This document shows positions 1 to 9,609 of a DNA stretch of 33,989 nucleotides, one piece after another. This stretch comes from Gammaproteobacteria bacterium UBA7376 (GTDB lineage: Bacteria; Pseudomonadota; Gammaproteobacteria; Pseudomonadales; Azotimanducaceae), in contig DKNY01000038.1 in NCBI GenBank assembly GCA_002470275.1, positions 11,881 through 45,869 on the forward strand, in the 5' to 3' direction. A program made the translations under genes and the position numbers. Position 1 is the first letter of the stretch, and each line of letters starts with the position of its first letter. Below the pieces are notes generated by a model that was given only the letters and a program-made list of their open reading frames with translations, was not told the DNA's origin and did no database searches.

Positions 1-48
1 ACGGGATTATCCTCCTGGGGCGCAACGGGATTGTCCTCCTGGGGCGCG
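1..48 (-). repeat. Tandem 24-bp repeat, two copies, coding for APQEDNPV
   Basis: Positions 1-24 and 25-48 are direct repeats differing at two bases (a/g at the ninth and at the last position of the unit). On the minus strand they encode the octapeptide APQEDNPV twice, in frame in the linker of the partial gene. Further copies may lie beyond the window start. Confidence 0.85.
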
Positions 49-314
49 TCGTCTGATGTCGCTCCCTGAGGGGGGGGCTCGTACGGTGCTGGCGGTTCTA
101 CCGGGTTAGGGGCTGGCTGGACCGACTGCACCTCTGCGGGGGGCTCAGGCGTTTCTTTTGTACCGGCGAACGAAGGCTCAGACAGGGCCCGAGGCGCTTG
201 TTCGGGCATAGCGTTCTGCTCTACCAAGGTCTTTCGCTGGAACCACATGTCTATGCCCATATCCTTTAGCAGACGCTGTCGTCGCCGAGACTGAGCCTGA
301 AGACCACCATTCAC
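1..314 (-). CDS. Hypothetical proline-rich protein, N-terminal part only (runs off window)
   Basis: I do not recognise this gene with confidence. The minus-strand frame is open from about 320 to the window edge. It can start at GTG 314, nine bases after a GGGAG ribosome-binding site, or at GTG 320, which is only three bases from it. The product begins with a basic stretch (QSRRRQRLLKDMGIDMWFQR) and then becomes a Pro/Glu/Gln-rich linker ending in a tandem 8-residue repeat. The LxxMGIDxW pattern recalls the N-terminus of short proteins encoded just upstream of rimI, including the DNA polymerase III psi subunit HolD. This resemblance is weak and from memory. The stop of msrQ lies 36-42 bases upstream, so it is probably the distal gene of the msrP-msrQ transcription unit. 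The C-terminal domain that would define its function is outside the window. Confidence 0.6.
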   Translation of the reverse strand, partial: MNGGLQAQSRRRQRLLKDMGIDMWFQRKTLVEQNAMPEQAPRALSEPSFAGTKETPEPPAEVQSVQPAPNPVEPPAPYEPPPQGATSDDAPQEDNPVAPQEDNP

Positions 315-355
315 CGTCACTTTCTCCCGTTTATGCGTCCATCGGCATGCTCGCC

Positions 356-985
356 CTAGGCAGCCCCGGGAGGGGTCGCCCGACTAAGATAGCCCTTAGC
401 CTGAAGACGTTCCAAGACCATGATGGCGAACCACAGAGCATAAAGGGTCGTATCCAGATATCCATCTTTTCGCAGCCACAGGAGGTGCAGCAGCGCTAGC
501 GGCACCGCAGCGAAAATCAGGGTATGCAGGCGCCGCCAATAGCGGCCAAGGCGCAGCTGCCAGCCTCGGGTTGAGGTTAGTGCCATCATCAGGAGGATGA
601 GGAAACTGGCCATACCCGCTGTGATATAGGTTCGCTCATAAAAATCTTCCAGCAACAGCGCCCAGCTAAGCTCTACATATAGCACCATGTAGGTGACGAG
701 GTGCATCACTACATAGGTAAAGGCGAAGAGCCCGGCCATCCGCCTACAGCGGCCCAATATCAGTAGCCGTAGACGGCGACGCAGCGGGGTGACGCTGAAA
801 GCAATCAGCAGCATGATCAGGGACCACTCCCCGAGGAAATGCAGCAGGCCCTCGGCGGGGTCTGGGCCCAGGCCCGAGGTTGGACTTATCAGTTCCAAAT
901 AGATCAGATAGGCCAACCAGAGAAGGGGTAGGGAGAGTACGAACCCCAGAGCGGGCTTGAATACATTTCTTGCTACGATTGGCAC
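356..985 (-). CDS. msrQ: MsrQ, heme-binding membrane subunit of the MsrPQ methionine sulfoxide reductase
   Basis: This 209-residue integral membrane protein matches the MsrQ/YedZ family, a heme b quinol-linked subunit that feeds electrons to MsrP for repair of oxidised methionines in periplasmic proteins. Visible features are about six hydrophobic segments, a GEWSLIMLL segment, VTPLRRRLRL, histidines in TYVVMHLVTYMV and RRLHTLIF that are plausible heme ligands, and HLLWLRKDG near the end. These agree with the family. The start is GTG at 985, preceded by GGGAAG five bases upstream. It begins 13 bases after the msrP stop, so the two are almost certainly co-transcribed, as is usual for this pair. 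Confidence 0.95.
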   Translation of the reverse strand: MPIVARNVFKPALGFVLSLPLLWLAYLIYLELISPTSGLGPDPAEGLLHFLGEWSLIMLLIAFSVTPLRRRLRLLILGRCRRMAGLFAFTYVVMHLVTYMVLYVELSWALLLEDFYERTYITAGMASFLILLMMALTSTRGWQLRLGRYWRRLHTLIFAAVPLALLHLLWLRKDGYLDTTLYALWFAIMVLERLQAKGYLSRATPPGAA

Positions 986-998
986 AGCGCTTCCCGTC

Positions 999-1919
999 TC
1001 AATAAAACTTGCTCAAGTCCATGCCTGCATAAAGAGAGGCAACTTCATCAGCGTAGCCATTGAACGGCAGCGTGGGCCTTCGATTTTGATTGAAAAGAGA
1101 GCTGGGCAGCCTACGCTCGCTGGCCTGACTCCAACGAGGGTGCGCAACCGCAGGATTAACGTTGGCATAGAAGCCATACTCGCTGGGCTGCAGCTGCTGC
1201 CAGGTGTTCAGCGGCTCCTGCTCTGTGAAGCGAATGCTGACAATGGACTTGATGGATTTGAACCCATATTTCCAGGGCACCACCAGTCGCCAGGGCGCGC
1301 CATTTTGATTCGGTAGCGTTTTCCCATAGAGGCCCACCGCCATGATGGTGAGTGGATGATAGGCCTCATCAAGCCTTAGACCTTCGGTATAGGGCCAGTC
1401 GATACTTGAGAAAAAAGAATTCTGCCCGGGCATTTCCTCGGGACGATAAAGCGTTTTGAACTCGACATACTTCGCGCTGCCGGTGGGCTCGAACTGTTTA
1501 AGGATGTCGACCAGCGGTATGCCTAACCAGGGCACGACCATGGACCAGGCCTCTACGCAGCGGAAGCGATAAACGCGCTCTTCGGCGACTAAGCCCTTCA
1601 CAACCTCTTCGTAGGCAAATTCGCCGGTTTTATTGGCGGCGCCTGATACGGTCACTGTCCAAGGGTCCGTCGTTAGTGCGCCAGCATGCTTGACCGGGTC
1701 ACCCTTATCCGTGCCAAACTCATAGAAATTATTGTACTGAGTAACAATTTCTTCCGGCGTCAGTTCATCATCCGGCTGCAAGCCTGCATTTGCTCTTCCG
1801 AGTAGACCAGCACCCGCGATCAAGGCGGCGCTTTTGCCAATAAAGTCTCTTCGACTGCGGTAGACGGACTCAGGGGTTATTTCCGTACTGGATATTCGGG
1901 TGGACTTTTTAATCAGCAT
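999..1919 (-). CDS. msrP: MsrP, periplasmic molybdopterin methionine sulfoxide reductase catalytic subunit
   Basis: This 306-residue protein belongs to the YedY/MsrP branch of the sulfite oxidase fold. It uses a mononuclear molybdopterin cofactor to reduce methionine sulfoxide in periplasmic proteins. A twin-arginine signal (SRRDFIGK followed by [11 protein letters not shown]) is present near residues 22-40. The conserved cysteine that ligates molybdenum is in [11 protein letters not shown], and [12 protein letters not shown] and [11 protein letters not shown] are typical family segments. I chose ATG 1919 over an upstream in-frame ATG at 2003 because GGAG lies seven bases before it and the Tat signal then has normal length. 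It is followed directly by msrQ. pssA lies upstream on the same strand. Confidence 0.95.
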   Translation of the reverse strand: MLIKKSTRISSTEITPESVYRSRRDFIGKSAALIAGAGLLGRANAGLQPDDELTPEEIVTQYNNFYEFGTDKGDPVKHAGALTTDPWTVTVSGAANKTGEFAYEEVVKGLVAEERVYRFRCVEAWSMVVPWLGIPLVDILKQFEPTGSAKYVEFKTLYRPEEMPGQNSFFSSIDWPYTEGLRLDEAYHPLTIMAVGLYGKTLPNQNGAPWRLVVPWKYGFKSIKSIVSIRFTEQEPLNTWQQLQPSEYGFYANVNPAVAHPRWSQASERRLPSSLFNQNRRPTLPFNGYADEVASLYAGMDLSKFY

Positions 1920-2024
1920 AGCGTCGCTCCAAGCTGGCAAGTTGATATAACCGCGGGCCCCGTAGACGCCACTACAGGCCCGTTGCCTGGCCAAAAACCG
2001 CATCCTGAATATCGAGGCTGCTCG

Positions 2025-2834
2025 CTAGGGTGCCTCGGATCGATGACGCATCTTTTGCCAAGTCTGCTTCACAGGGCCTGAAATCGCATAGGCCAAACTC
2101 AGGCCGAATAGCACTGAGGGGGGATCTATCATAAGAACCGCAAAGGCCATGGCGATTAGCACCAGAGAAACGAAGGGAATTCGCTCACGAATATTTATCG
2201 CTTTCGGCGAGAAATAGCGATAGTTAGAGACCATCAGCAGCGCAGCCATGACCGTCACGAAAGAAAGGCCGGCGGCCATGGGCCATGCAGGTTCGGTGAT
2301 TCCTCTTTCAAGACAGATCCAAACCGAGAAAATCACTAGGCCAGCTGCTGTAGGGCTGGCAAGACCTGTAAAGGTGCTGAGTTCACCTTCGGTATTGAAA
2401 CGCGCCAGCCTCAGTGCCGCGCAGGCCATATAGACGAAACCAACAACCCATCCCAACTGACCGAGCACAGATAGGCCCCAGGAAAAGGCAATCAAAGCGG
2501 GCGCTACGCCGAAGGCCACCAAGTCTGACAGGCTATCGTATTGGGCACCAAACTCACTTTCTGTGCCGGTTATACGCGCTACACGGCCATCCGCCGCATC
2601 CAAAATCATGGCAATGAAGACCGCAACGCAGGCAGGCATGATCTGCCCACTCATGGCCGTGACGATGGCGTAGAAGCCCGCAAACAGGGCGCCGGTGGTA
2701 ATAACATTGGGCAGCAGGTAAATGCCCCGCCGCCGTAAGCCCTCAGGCCCTTTTGACTCGTCCCGCACTCCGTCCTCACCCTTCGCTTCTGGGCGGTCTA
2801 CAACACGCAACGTTGGCTTGTCTTGTTCGTCCAT
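2025..2834 (-). CDS. pssA: CDP-diacylglycerol-serine O-phosphatidyltransferase
   Basis: This 269-residue membrane protein makes phosphatidylserine from CDP-diacylglycerol and L-serine, the step leading to phosphatidylethanolamine. It is the integral membrane CDP-alcohol phosphotransferase type, not the E. coli phospholipase-D type. The signature DGxxARx8Gx3Dx3D is complete at residues 82-104 (D82, G83, A86, R87, G96, D100, D104). Around it are several hydrophobic helices, and the first 35 residues form a charged cytoplasmic tail. ATG 2834 is taken as the start; a TTG lies directly before it. ilvC is upstream on the same strand with a 227-bp gap containing a long inverted repeat, so pssA may have its own promoter. 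The order msrP-pssA-ilvC is one I recall from Pseudomonas. Confidence 0.95.
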   Translation of the reverse strand: MDEQDKPTLRVVDRPEAKGEDGVRDESKGPEGLRRRGIYLLPNVITTGALFAGFYAIVTAMSGQIMPACVAVFIAMILDAADGRVARITGTESEFGAQYDSLSDLVAFGVAPALIAFSWGLSVLGQLGWVVGFVYMACAALRLARFNTEGELSTFTGLASPTAAGLVIFSVWICLERGITEPAWPMAAGLSFVTVMAALLMVSNYRYFSPKAINIRERIPFVSLVLIAMAFAVLMIDPPSVLFGLSLAYAISGPVKQTWQKMRHRSEAP

Positions 2835-2869
2835 CAATTTACTCGGCTGTCTTCTCTCGCTACCTTTTT

Positions 2870-2930
2870 GCGTCGCTAGCGCTCTGGCCTACGTCGCTGG
2901 CACTCCGGCTCGCTATAGGTTTAGCGACGC
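2870..2930 (-). repeat. 9-bp inverted repeat in the pssA upstream region
   Basis: GCGTCGCTA at 2870-2878 and TAGCGACGC at 2922-2930 are perfect complements separated by 43 bases, 36 bases upstream of the pssA start. In a transcript coming through from ilvC they would form a 9-bp stem in the pssA leader. A weak promoter-like pair on the minus strand, GTGACC (2935-2940) and TATAGC (2912-2917) with a 17-base spacer, overlaps the same stretch, so it could instead act at the DNA level. No T-tract follows, so it is not a standard intrinsic terminator. Confidence 0.5.
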
Positions 2931-3061
2931 CCTTGGTCACAGTGGCCTAAGCAGCCTAACACCGTCGTGCGAAGCTAACGAAACACTTTATGTGCAAAAG
3001 GCCGACCCAATCCGGAGCGGCCGCTTGCCCCAATGCGCGGCTCTCGCGCGCAGCAAAGCAA

Positions 3062-4619
<1,558 letters not shown>

Positions 4620-4620
4620 T

Positions 4621-6387
4621 TTAACTCTCCCCAGCCTGGTTTTTACTCAGCACCATATCGCGCATCGCTCCCCCCTTGATCGCCATGGGGTAGACATGCT
4701 CGTGAGGGTCAACCCAGATATCCATAAATACTAGGCGATTGCGATTCTCCTCAGAGAATGCCTCGCGCATGGCGTCTTCCAGATCGGCAGCATCGCTGAT
4801 ACGCATACCCACGTGGCCGAAGGCCTCAACCAGGGATTTAAAATCAGGGAGCGAATCGCTGTAGGTGCTTTGAGAATGGCGCCCCCCGTACTGCATATCC
4901 TGCCACTGCTTAACCATACCCAGAGCCTGATTATTGAGATTGATAATCTTGATCGGCAGCCCATATTGAAGGCAGGTAGAAAGCTCCTGCATATTCATCA
5001 TAAAGGAACCCTCGCCCGTCACGCAGGCCACGACGGCCTGGGGATGAGCCATCTGCACTCCCATAGCCGCAGGCAGACCGAAGCCCATGGTGCCCAGCCC
5101 GCCTGAGTTGATCCAGCGACGAGGTTCATCAAAGTGGTAATACTGGGCTGCAAACATCTGGTGCTGACCCACGTCGGAAGACACAAAGGCCTCCCCTTGG
5201 GTTACTTTGTAAAGCATCTGAACCGCCAGCTGAGGCAAGATGGGCTTTCCGTCTTCCGGAGCCAGGCTATGGTCTAATCCGTGTGCCGCCCGCCAACCGT
5301 CAACCGCCTTCCACCACTCCGCCAGGACCGCGCTATGTTGCGTTCTCTCTGCCTCTGTGCGCTGGGCTTCACGAGATTGGTAGGCATCCCAGAGCGCCTC
5401 GACTACCCAACCAGCATCGCCGATGAGTGCAATATCCGACGCAATAATTTTATCGATTGAAGCTGGATCCACATCCAGATGAATGATCTTTGCTCTGGGC
5501 GAGAACTTTTCGGGGTTATTAGTGACACGATCATCAAACCGAGCACCCAGACCGATGATGAGGTCGGCCTCGTCCATGCTCATGTTGGCTTCGTAGGTTC
5601 CATGCATCCCGAGCATGCCCAGACTCTGCAGATGAGTCCCGGGAAAGGCTCCCAAACCCATCAGCGTGGACGCCACAGGCGCGCCAACGGCGGTTATAAG
5701 TGAATGCAGGGCCTGCTTGGCGTCTGCCTGAATCATTCCGCCGCCGATATAAAAAACCGGCCTTTTCGCGCCCAGTATGGCTTCCACCGCCCGGTTCACT
5801 TCATTTTGATCCCCGGCGTAGGCCGGACGGTAGGAGCGCATCGTGACGTCCGAAGGATAGTCATAGGCAAACGTTATGCTCGGATCCGTTGTATCTTTGG
5901 GGATATCGATCACGACAGGGCCCGGGCGCCCTGTGGTCGCAATATGGAATGCTTTCTTGACGACGGCAGGAATTTCGCTCGCGTCTCTAACCATAAAGCT
6001 ATGTTTTACAACCGGGCGGGACACCCCGATCATATCCGTTTCCTGGAAGGCATCGGTGCCAATGAGGTCACTGGATACCTGACCGGAGAGAACGATCATC
6101 GGAATTGAATCCATGTATGCGGTAGCAATGCCGGTGATGGCATTGGTAGCGCCTGGGCCGGAGGTCACCAAGACCACGCCTGGACGCCCGGTTGAGCGCG
6201 CGTAGCCGTCCGCCATGTGCGTCGCGGCTTGTTCATGTCTTACCAGAATATGCTCGATCTTTTGCTGGCGGAAAATGGCATCATAAATATGCAGTGCCGC
6301 ACCGCCAGGGTAGCCAAAAATATACTCCACTCCCTCATCTTGGAGTGAGCGAATCAGCATGTCTCCGCCGGACAGCATTTCGGTCAT
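4621..6387 (-). CDS. ilvI: Acetolactate synthase large (catalytic) subunit, IlvI type
   Basis: This 588-residue thiamine-diphosphate enzyme condenses pyruvate with pyruvate or 2-ketobutyrate, the first common step to valine, leucine and isoleucine. The N-terminal domain carries the catalytic glutamate region ([32 protein letters not shown]), the middle domain has [12 protein letters not shown] for FAD binding, and the C-terminal domain has [14 protein letters not shown] ... [12 protein letters not shown] for ThDP and magnesium. ATG 6387 is used, with AAAAGGG seven bases upstream. An ATG three codons later is possible. It is the first gene of ilvI-ilvH-ilvC, with about 200 nt of leader from the predicted promoter. 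Confidence 0.97.
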   Translation of the reverse strand: MTEMLSGGDMLIRSLQDEGVEYIFGYPGGAALHIYDAIFRQQKIEHILVRHEQAATHMADGYARSTGRPGVVLVTSGPGATNAITGIATAYMDSIPMIVLSGQVSSDLIGTDAFQETDMIGVSRPVVKHSFMVRDASEIPAVVKKAFHIATTGRPGPVVIDIPKDTTDPSITFAYDYPSDVTMRSYRPAYAGDQNEVNRAVEAILGAKRPVFYIGGGMIQADAKQALHSLITAVGAPVASTLMGLGAFPGTHLQSLGMLGMHGTYEANMSMDEADLIIGLGARFDDRVTNNPEKFSPRAKIIHLDVDPASIDKIIASDIALIGDAGWVVEALWDAYQSREAQRTEAERTQHSAVLAEWWKAVDGWRAAHGLDHSLAPEDGKPILPQLAVQMLYKVTQGEAFVSSDVGQHQMFAAQYYHFDEPRRWINSGGLGTMGFGLPAAMGVQMAHPQAVVACVTGEGSFMMNMQELSTCLQYGLPIKIINLNNQALGMVKQWQDMQYGGRHSQSTYSDSLPDFKSLVEAFGHVGMRISDAADLEDAMREAFSEENRNRLVFMDIWVDPHEHVYPMAIKGGAMRDMVLSKNQAGES

Positions 6388-6559
6388 AACGCACCCTTTT
6401 CATCTTGATGGTAAATTCAGGTCCTACGCTCAGTCAGCTTGGCATCTTCTCCAGCCCAACTGGTCCAGGCCAACTAGCGCTATCGCCAAACCAGTAACTT
6501 GAACGGTTCCACGAGAAGACCGAAATCAAACGTAAGCCATTGATTTTGAAGACGGACTA

Positions 6560-6576
6560 AACGCTTTTCGAGCGTT
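6560..6576 (-). promoter_or_regulatory. Hairpin near the 5' end of the predicted ilv leader
   Basis: AACGCT (6560-6565) and AGCGTT (6571-6576) are exact complements around a 5-base loop. It would lie about 15 nt into the predicted ilv transcript, or just downstream of pgeF. Only TTTAG follows on the minus strand, so a strong intrinsic terminator is unlikely; it could stabilise the leader or weakly end pgeF transcription. Confidence 0.4.
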
Positions 6577-6596
6577 CCTTTTCAAGCGAGCGCGCT

Positions 6597-6625
6597 ATTC
6601 TTGTGATTCACTGGCGACATGTCAA
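6597..6625 (-). promoter_or_regulatory. Predicted sigma-70 promoter of the ilvIHC unit
   Basis: On the minus strand a perfect TTGACA (6620-6625) is followed after 17 bases by AAGAAT (6597-6602), a 4 of 6 match to the -10 box. Transcription would begin near 6590, giving a leader of about 200 nt before ilvI. The promoter lies just past the pgeF stop. Confidence 0.6.
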
Positions 6626-6661
6626 TGAGCGCCTTCGTTCGAGCCCAGCCGCCCCGCAAGA

Positions 6662-7441
6662 TTAGCCGCAGCGAAGGATCACTGAAGCCATGCGCCCGGT
6701 CATCGCTTGGCTGCCACCCTGCAGCGTCGCCTGCCTATGCGAGTAGAGACTCTGAGCGTGCAGCGTACACAGTGTCGAGGCCTTTACCGAGCCAATGCCC
6801 AGCTGCTGCAGCCGCACTATCATGGCCCGGCGCATGTCCACCATGCGTTTTTCAACATCCCGCCCGTGCGCTTGGACAGCGTCGGGGAAGGACGCCTGCA
6901 TCGGCCCCCAAACATCCTGTCCCACCTCAAAGCAACATGACCCAAGAGCCGGCCCAATCCAGGCCTCCAGACGCTCAGGTGCTATATCCATCTCTCGAAC
7001 AAGGCATCCCACGACGTCGTTGAGCAGTCCGCGCCATCCGGCATGGGCAGCCCCGATGAACGGCCCGTCCACCTCCCTAAGCAAGACGGGCAGACAGTCG
7101 GCGGTCCGAATGGCCAACGCCACGCCGGGCTGATCCGTCCACGCCGCATCTGCCTTAGGCTGTTGCCCTACTTCAGGGTTGCCATCCACATAGACAACAT
7201 CATTACCGTGCACTTGATCAAGCCACTGAATCTCCAAGCTTCGCTGGCCTGCCTGCTCAGGGTCTAACCAGGCGGCAAGCCTCCGCTGGTTTTCCGCGAC
7301 GCGCTCATCGCTATCACCAATGCCTTGCCGGAGGTTCAATGACTCGAATTCGCCCTGGCTAACCCCTCCGTAACGACTCGTCGTGCCAGCAACAATATCG
7401 GGGACAGCAACGGACCAACGAGCCGGAATCCAACCTTCCAT
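6662..7441 (-). CDS. pgeF: Peptidoglycan editing factor PgeF (laccase-domain/YfiH family)
   Basis: This 259-residue protein belongs to the YfiH family, described as a multicopper-oxidase-like or purine nucleoside phosphorylase-type enzyme and, in E. coli, as a factor that keeps wrong amino acids out of the peptidoglycan stem. Family motifs are clear: LDQVHGNDVVYVD, RTADCLPVLL, GAAHAGWRGLLNDVV and WIGPALGSCCFEVG, giving the His/Cys metal-site residues. Start is taken at ATG 7441, which overlaps the rluD stop by one base (TGATG), a typical coupling arrangement. Gene order rluD-pgeF is conserved across many gammaproteobacteria. Confidence 0.95.
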   Translation of the reverse strand: MEGWIPARWSVAVPDIVAGTTSRYGGVSQGEFESLNLRQGIGDSDERVAENQRRLAAWLDPEQAGQRSLEIQWLDQVHGNDVVYVDGNPEVGQQPKADAAWTDQPGVALAIRTADCLPVLLREVDGPFIGAAHAGWRGLLNDVVGCLVREMDIAPERLEAWIGPALGSCCFEVGQDVWGPMQASFPDAVQAHGRDVEKRMVDMRRAMIVRLQQLGIGSVKASTLCTLHAQSLYSHRQATLQGGSQAMTGRMASVILRCG

Positions 7442-8412
7442 CAAATCGCGGCCGCATCTGCGGACAATATGTCGATGAGATGGCTCAAGTCTTTCGGCAT
7501 TGGCGCGGTGTAGTCCATGACCTGGCCCGACACCGGGTGCTCGAATGAAAGCCTGGCCGCATGGAGCGCCTGCCTGCCAAAGCCCTGAATCGCCGTCTTG
7601 GTGGTTGACTCAGCGCCAGGAGGAATAATACGACGCCACCCGTATTGCCGATCCCCAACGAGAGGATGGCCAATGCTCTGCATATGCACTCTAATCTGGT
7701 GGGTTCGACCGCTTCCCAACTGGGCGCGAACCAGGGTGTGCCTGCGAAAACGGTCACCAACTCGAATACGCGTCAACGCGGGCTTTCCGTCGTCTCGAAC
7801 CGCCTGGCGTGTTCGCAGCTTGGCATCCCTGCCGATAGGCTGATCTATATCTTGGCCCGCCACCATCACCCCTTCGCATACCGCCACATAGCGTCGATCA
7901 ATCCGGCGCTCGGCGATCGCGGCCGTCAACTCTCGATGCGCCTGAGCGCTGGCGGCAACCACCATGATGCCGCTGGTTTCTTTGTCCAGACGATGCACGA
8001 TGCCCGCCCGCGGCAGGGCGCCTAAGCCGGGGCGATAGTGCAGCAGTCCATTGACCAAGGTCCCGCTGGCATTGCCCGCACCGGGATGCACCACAAGACC
8101 CGCAGGCTTGTTGATGATCAATACATCTTGGTCTTCAAAAAGCACATCAAAATCGATGTACTGCGCCGCCTGCCAAGCCTCCCGCTGCTCTACCTGTGCG
8201 CCCAGGGCCAGGGTCTCTCCCCCAAGAACCCTCGTCCTTGGACGGACCTGGCTCCCATCAAGGGTCAGAGCGCCTTCATTGATCCACCGAGTGAGCTCGG
8301 CCCGAGAATGTTCTGGCAGGAGCAAGGCAGCCGCTTTATCCAGGCGCAACCCGGCAAAATCGGGCGGAATCTCTACGCGATTTTCAATCGTTTCTGTCAG
8401 AGAAGCATTCAT
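7441..8412 (-). CDS. rluD: 23S rRNA pseudouridine synthase RluD (1911/1915/1917)
   Basis: This 323-residue enzyme makes pseudouridines in helix 69 of 23S rRNA. An N-terminal S4-like RNA-binding domain (GLRLDKAAALLLPEHSRAELTRWINEGALTLDG) is followed by the RluA-type catalytic domain with the catalytic aspartate in GIVHRLDKETSGIMV. The closing substrate-binding segment GSGRTHQIRVHMQSIGHPLVGD is also intact. ATG 8412 is preferred to an in-frame upstream start at 8478, since the extra residues are unlike the family and would reach into the promoter region of the divergent bamD. It is translationally coupled to pgeF. Confidence 0.95.
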   Translation of the reverse strand: MNASLTETIENRVEIPPDFAGLRLDKAAALLLPEHSRAELTRWINEGALTLDGSQVRPRTRVLGGETLALGAQVEQREAWQAAQYIDFDVLFEDQDVLIINKPAGLVVHPGAGNASGTLVNGLLHYRPGLGALPRAGIVHRLDKETSGIMVVAASAQAHRELTAAIAERRIDRRYVAVCEGVMVAGQDIDQPIGRDAKLRTRQAVRDDGKPALTRIRVGDRFRRHTLVRAQLGSGRTHQIRVHMQSIGHPLVGDRQYGWRRIIPPGAESTTKTAIQGFGRQALHAARLSFEHPVSGQVMDYTAPMPKDLSHLIDILSADAAAI

Positions 8413-8500
8413 AGCAGTTGCAACCCTACCTAAATTGGTAAGAATATCGACACCCAGGACAGGCGACGCCTGGGCCACTTAATCGATTCGGGGATTCATT

Positions 8501-9523
8501 ATTTTTATTCAGCACTCTGCAGCCAAGGTCAACGCGGCCTGCCTTCTCATCATCGCGCTAAGTCTTACCGGCTGCAGCAGCATCCCATTTTTCGGCAATG
8601 ACGACGAGGAGGGGGCCAGCGATGCTGAAATCGAGGCCATTAACACCACCGAGGAGCGAGCCTATAGCCTGGCCCAGCGGGGCCTTCGAAGCTCAAACTT
8701 TTCTGCCGCTATCGAGCAGCTAGAGCTGCTGGAAGCACGCTTCCCCTTTGGCAGGTTCGCCGAGCAAGCCCAGCTGGAACTGGTCTATGCTCGCTACATG
8801 ACCGCTGACTCAGCAGGCGCTCGAGCGGGCGCTGATCGATTCATTCGTCTTCATCCAAGCCACCCCAACGTCGACTATGCCTATTACCTCAAAGCCCTCG
8901 CCGCCTACCGAATAGAGGAAGGCGTGTTTAACGACCTCTTCAACGCTGACCCCGCCGCGCGTGATATGGGGCCAGTGAATGAGTCGTATACTGAGTTCGC
9001 AATCATGCTCAACACGTTCCCGGACAGCCAATACGCACCCGATGCGCGCCAGCGCATGCTGTACCTTCGTGAGCTTCTCGCGCGCCATGAACTCGTGGTT
9101 GCGGACTACTACCTGCGAAAATCGGGATATGTGGCTGCTGCAAATCGAGCACGATTTGTGATCGAAAACTACGCGGATACCCATGCCCGACCCGACGCCC
9201 TGGCGATGCTAGTAGAGGCTAATTGGAAGCTTGGGCTGAAAGAGGAAGCGGATCGAGCGCTCAGGGTCTTGGCTCTGAATCACCCGGATTACCGTGACTT
9301 CGATAGCCAAGGACGCCTTGTCCTGGAAGAAAGAATCCGTAATCGGGACCGTTCATGGGCGAATATCATGACTTTAGGCCTCCTGGACCGACCCGAAGTG
9401 CCTGCGCCCCTGACCATCGAGAACAAAGACGCCGCAGCCGCCGGAGCGGACCCAGCGGCCGAAGCCAAGGAAGCTCAAGAGGAGAAGAAAGGCCGCTTTA
9501 GCTGGCTGCCCTTTGTCGACTAA
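8501..9523 (+). CDS. bamD: Outer membrane assembly lipoprotein BamD, apparent ATT start codon
   Basis: BamD is the essential lipoprotein partner of BamA in outer membrane protein insertion. The product, about 340 residues, has a lipoprotein signal (hydrophobic AACLLIIALS followed by LTGC, lipidated Cys about residue 25) and then tetratricopeptide-like repeats: RAYSLAQRGLRSSNFSAAIE, LEARFPFGRFAEQAQLELVYA, and PDARQRMLYLRELLARHELVVADYYL. The C-terminus is a charged Ala/Glu/Lys tail ending in RFSWLPFVD. The reading frame is open from 8483, but no ATG, GTG or TTG occurs in it before the lipobox. ATT 8501, seven bases after GGGG, is the best start; ATT 8498 is the alternative. Divergent from rluD, as in other gammaproteobacteria. 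Gene identity is firm; the start is inferred. Confidence 0.92.
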   Translation: MFIQHSAAKVNAACLLIIALSLTGCSSIPFFGNDDEEGASDAEIEAINTTEERAYSLAQRGLRSSNFSAAIEQLELLEARFPFGRFAEQAQLELVYARYMTADSAGARAGADRFIRLHPSHPNVDYAYYLKALAAYRIEEGVFNDLFNADPAARDMGPVNESYTEFAIMLNTFPDSQYAPDARQRMLYLRELLARHELVVADYYLRKSGYVAAANRARFVIENYADTHARPDALAMLVEANWKLGLKEEADRALRVLALNHPDYRDFDSQGRLVLEERIRNRDRSWANIMTLGLLDRPEVPAPLTIENKDAAAAGADPAAEAKEAQEEKKGRFSWLPFVD

Positions 9524-9609
9524 CTCTGCACGGGGAACGCCGTTCGGTCTCCCAGGGCCATCAGACCCTTGCCCTCGCGGTCGACTGATCGCGGGCCCAG
9601 ACTCTAGAG

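Noticed and set aside
957..1316. 119-codon plus-strand ORF opposite msrP and msrQ
   Set aside because: It lies antisense to two well-identified genes and resembles no protein family; a shadow frame.
6470..6510. Leader peptide for ilv attenuation (GTG ORF with Leu-Leu-Val)
   Set aside because: No ribosome-binding site, few branched-chain codons, and no terminator/antiterminator pair with a T-tract; kept only as a question in the findings.
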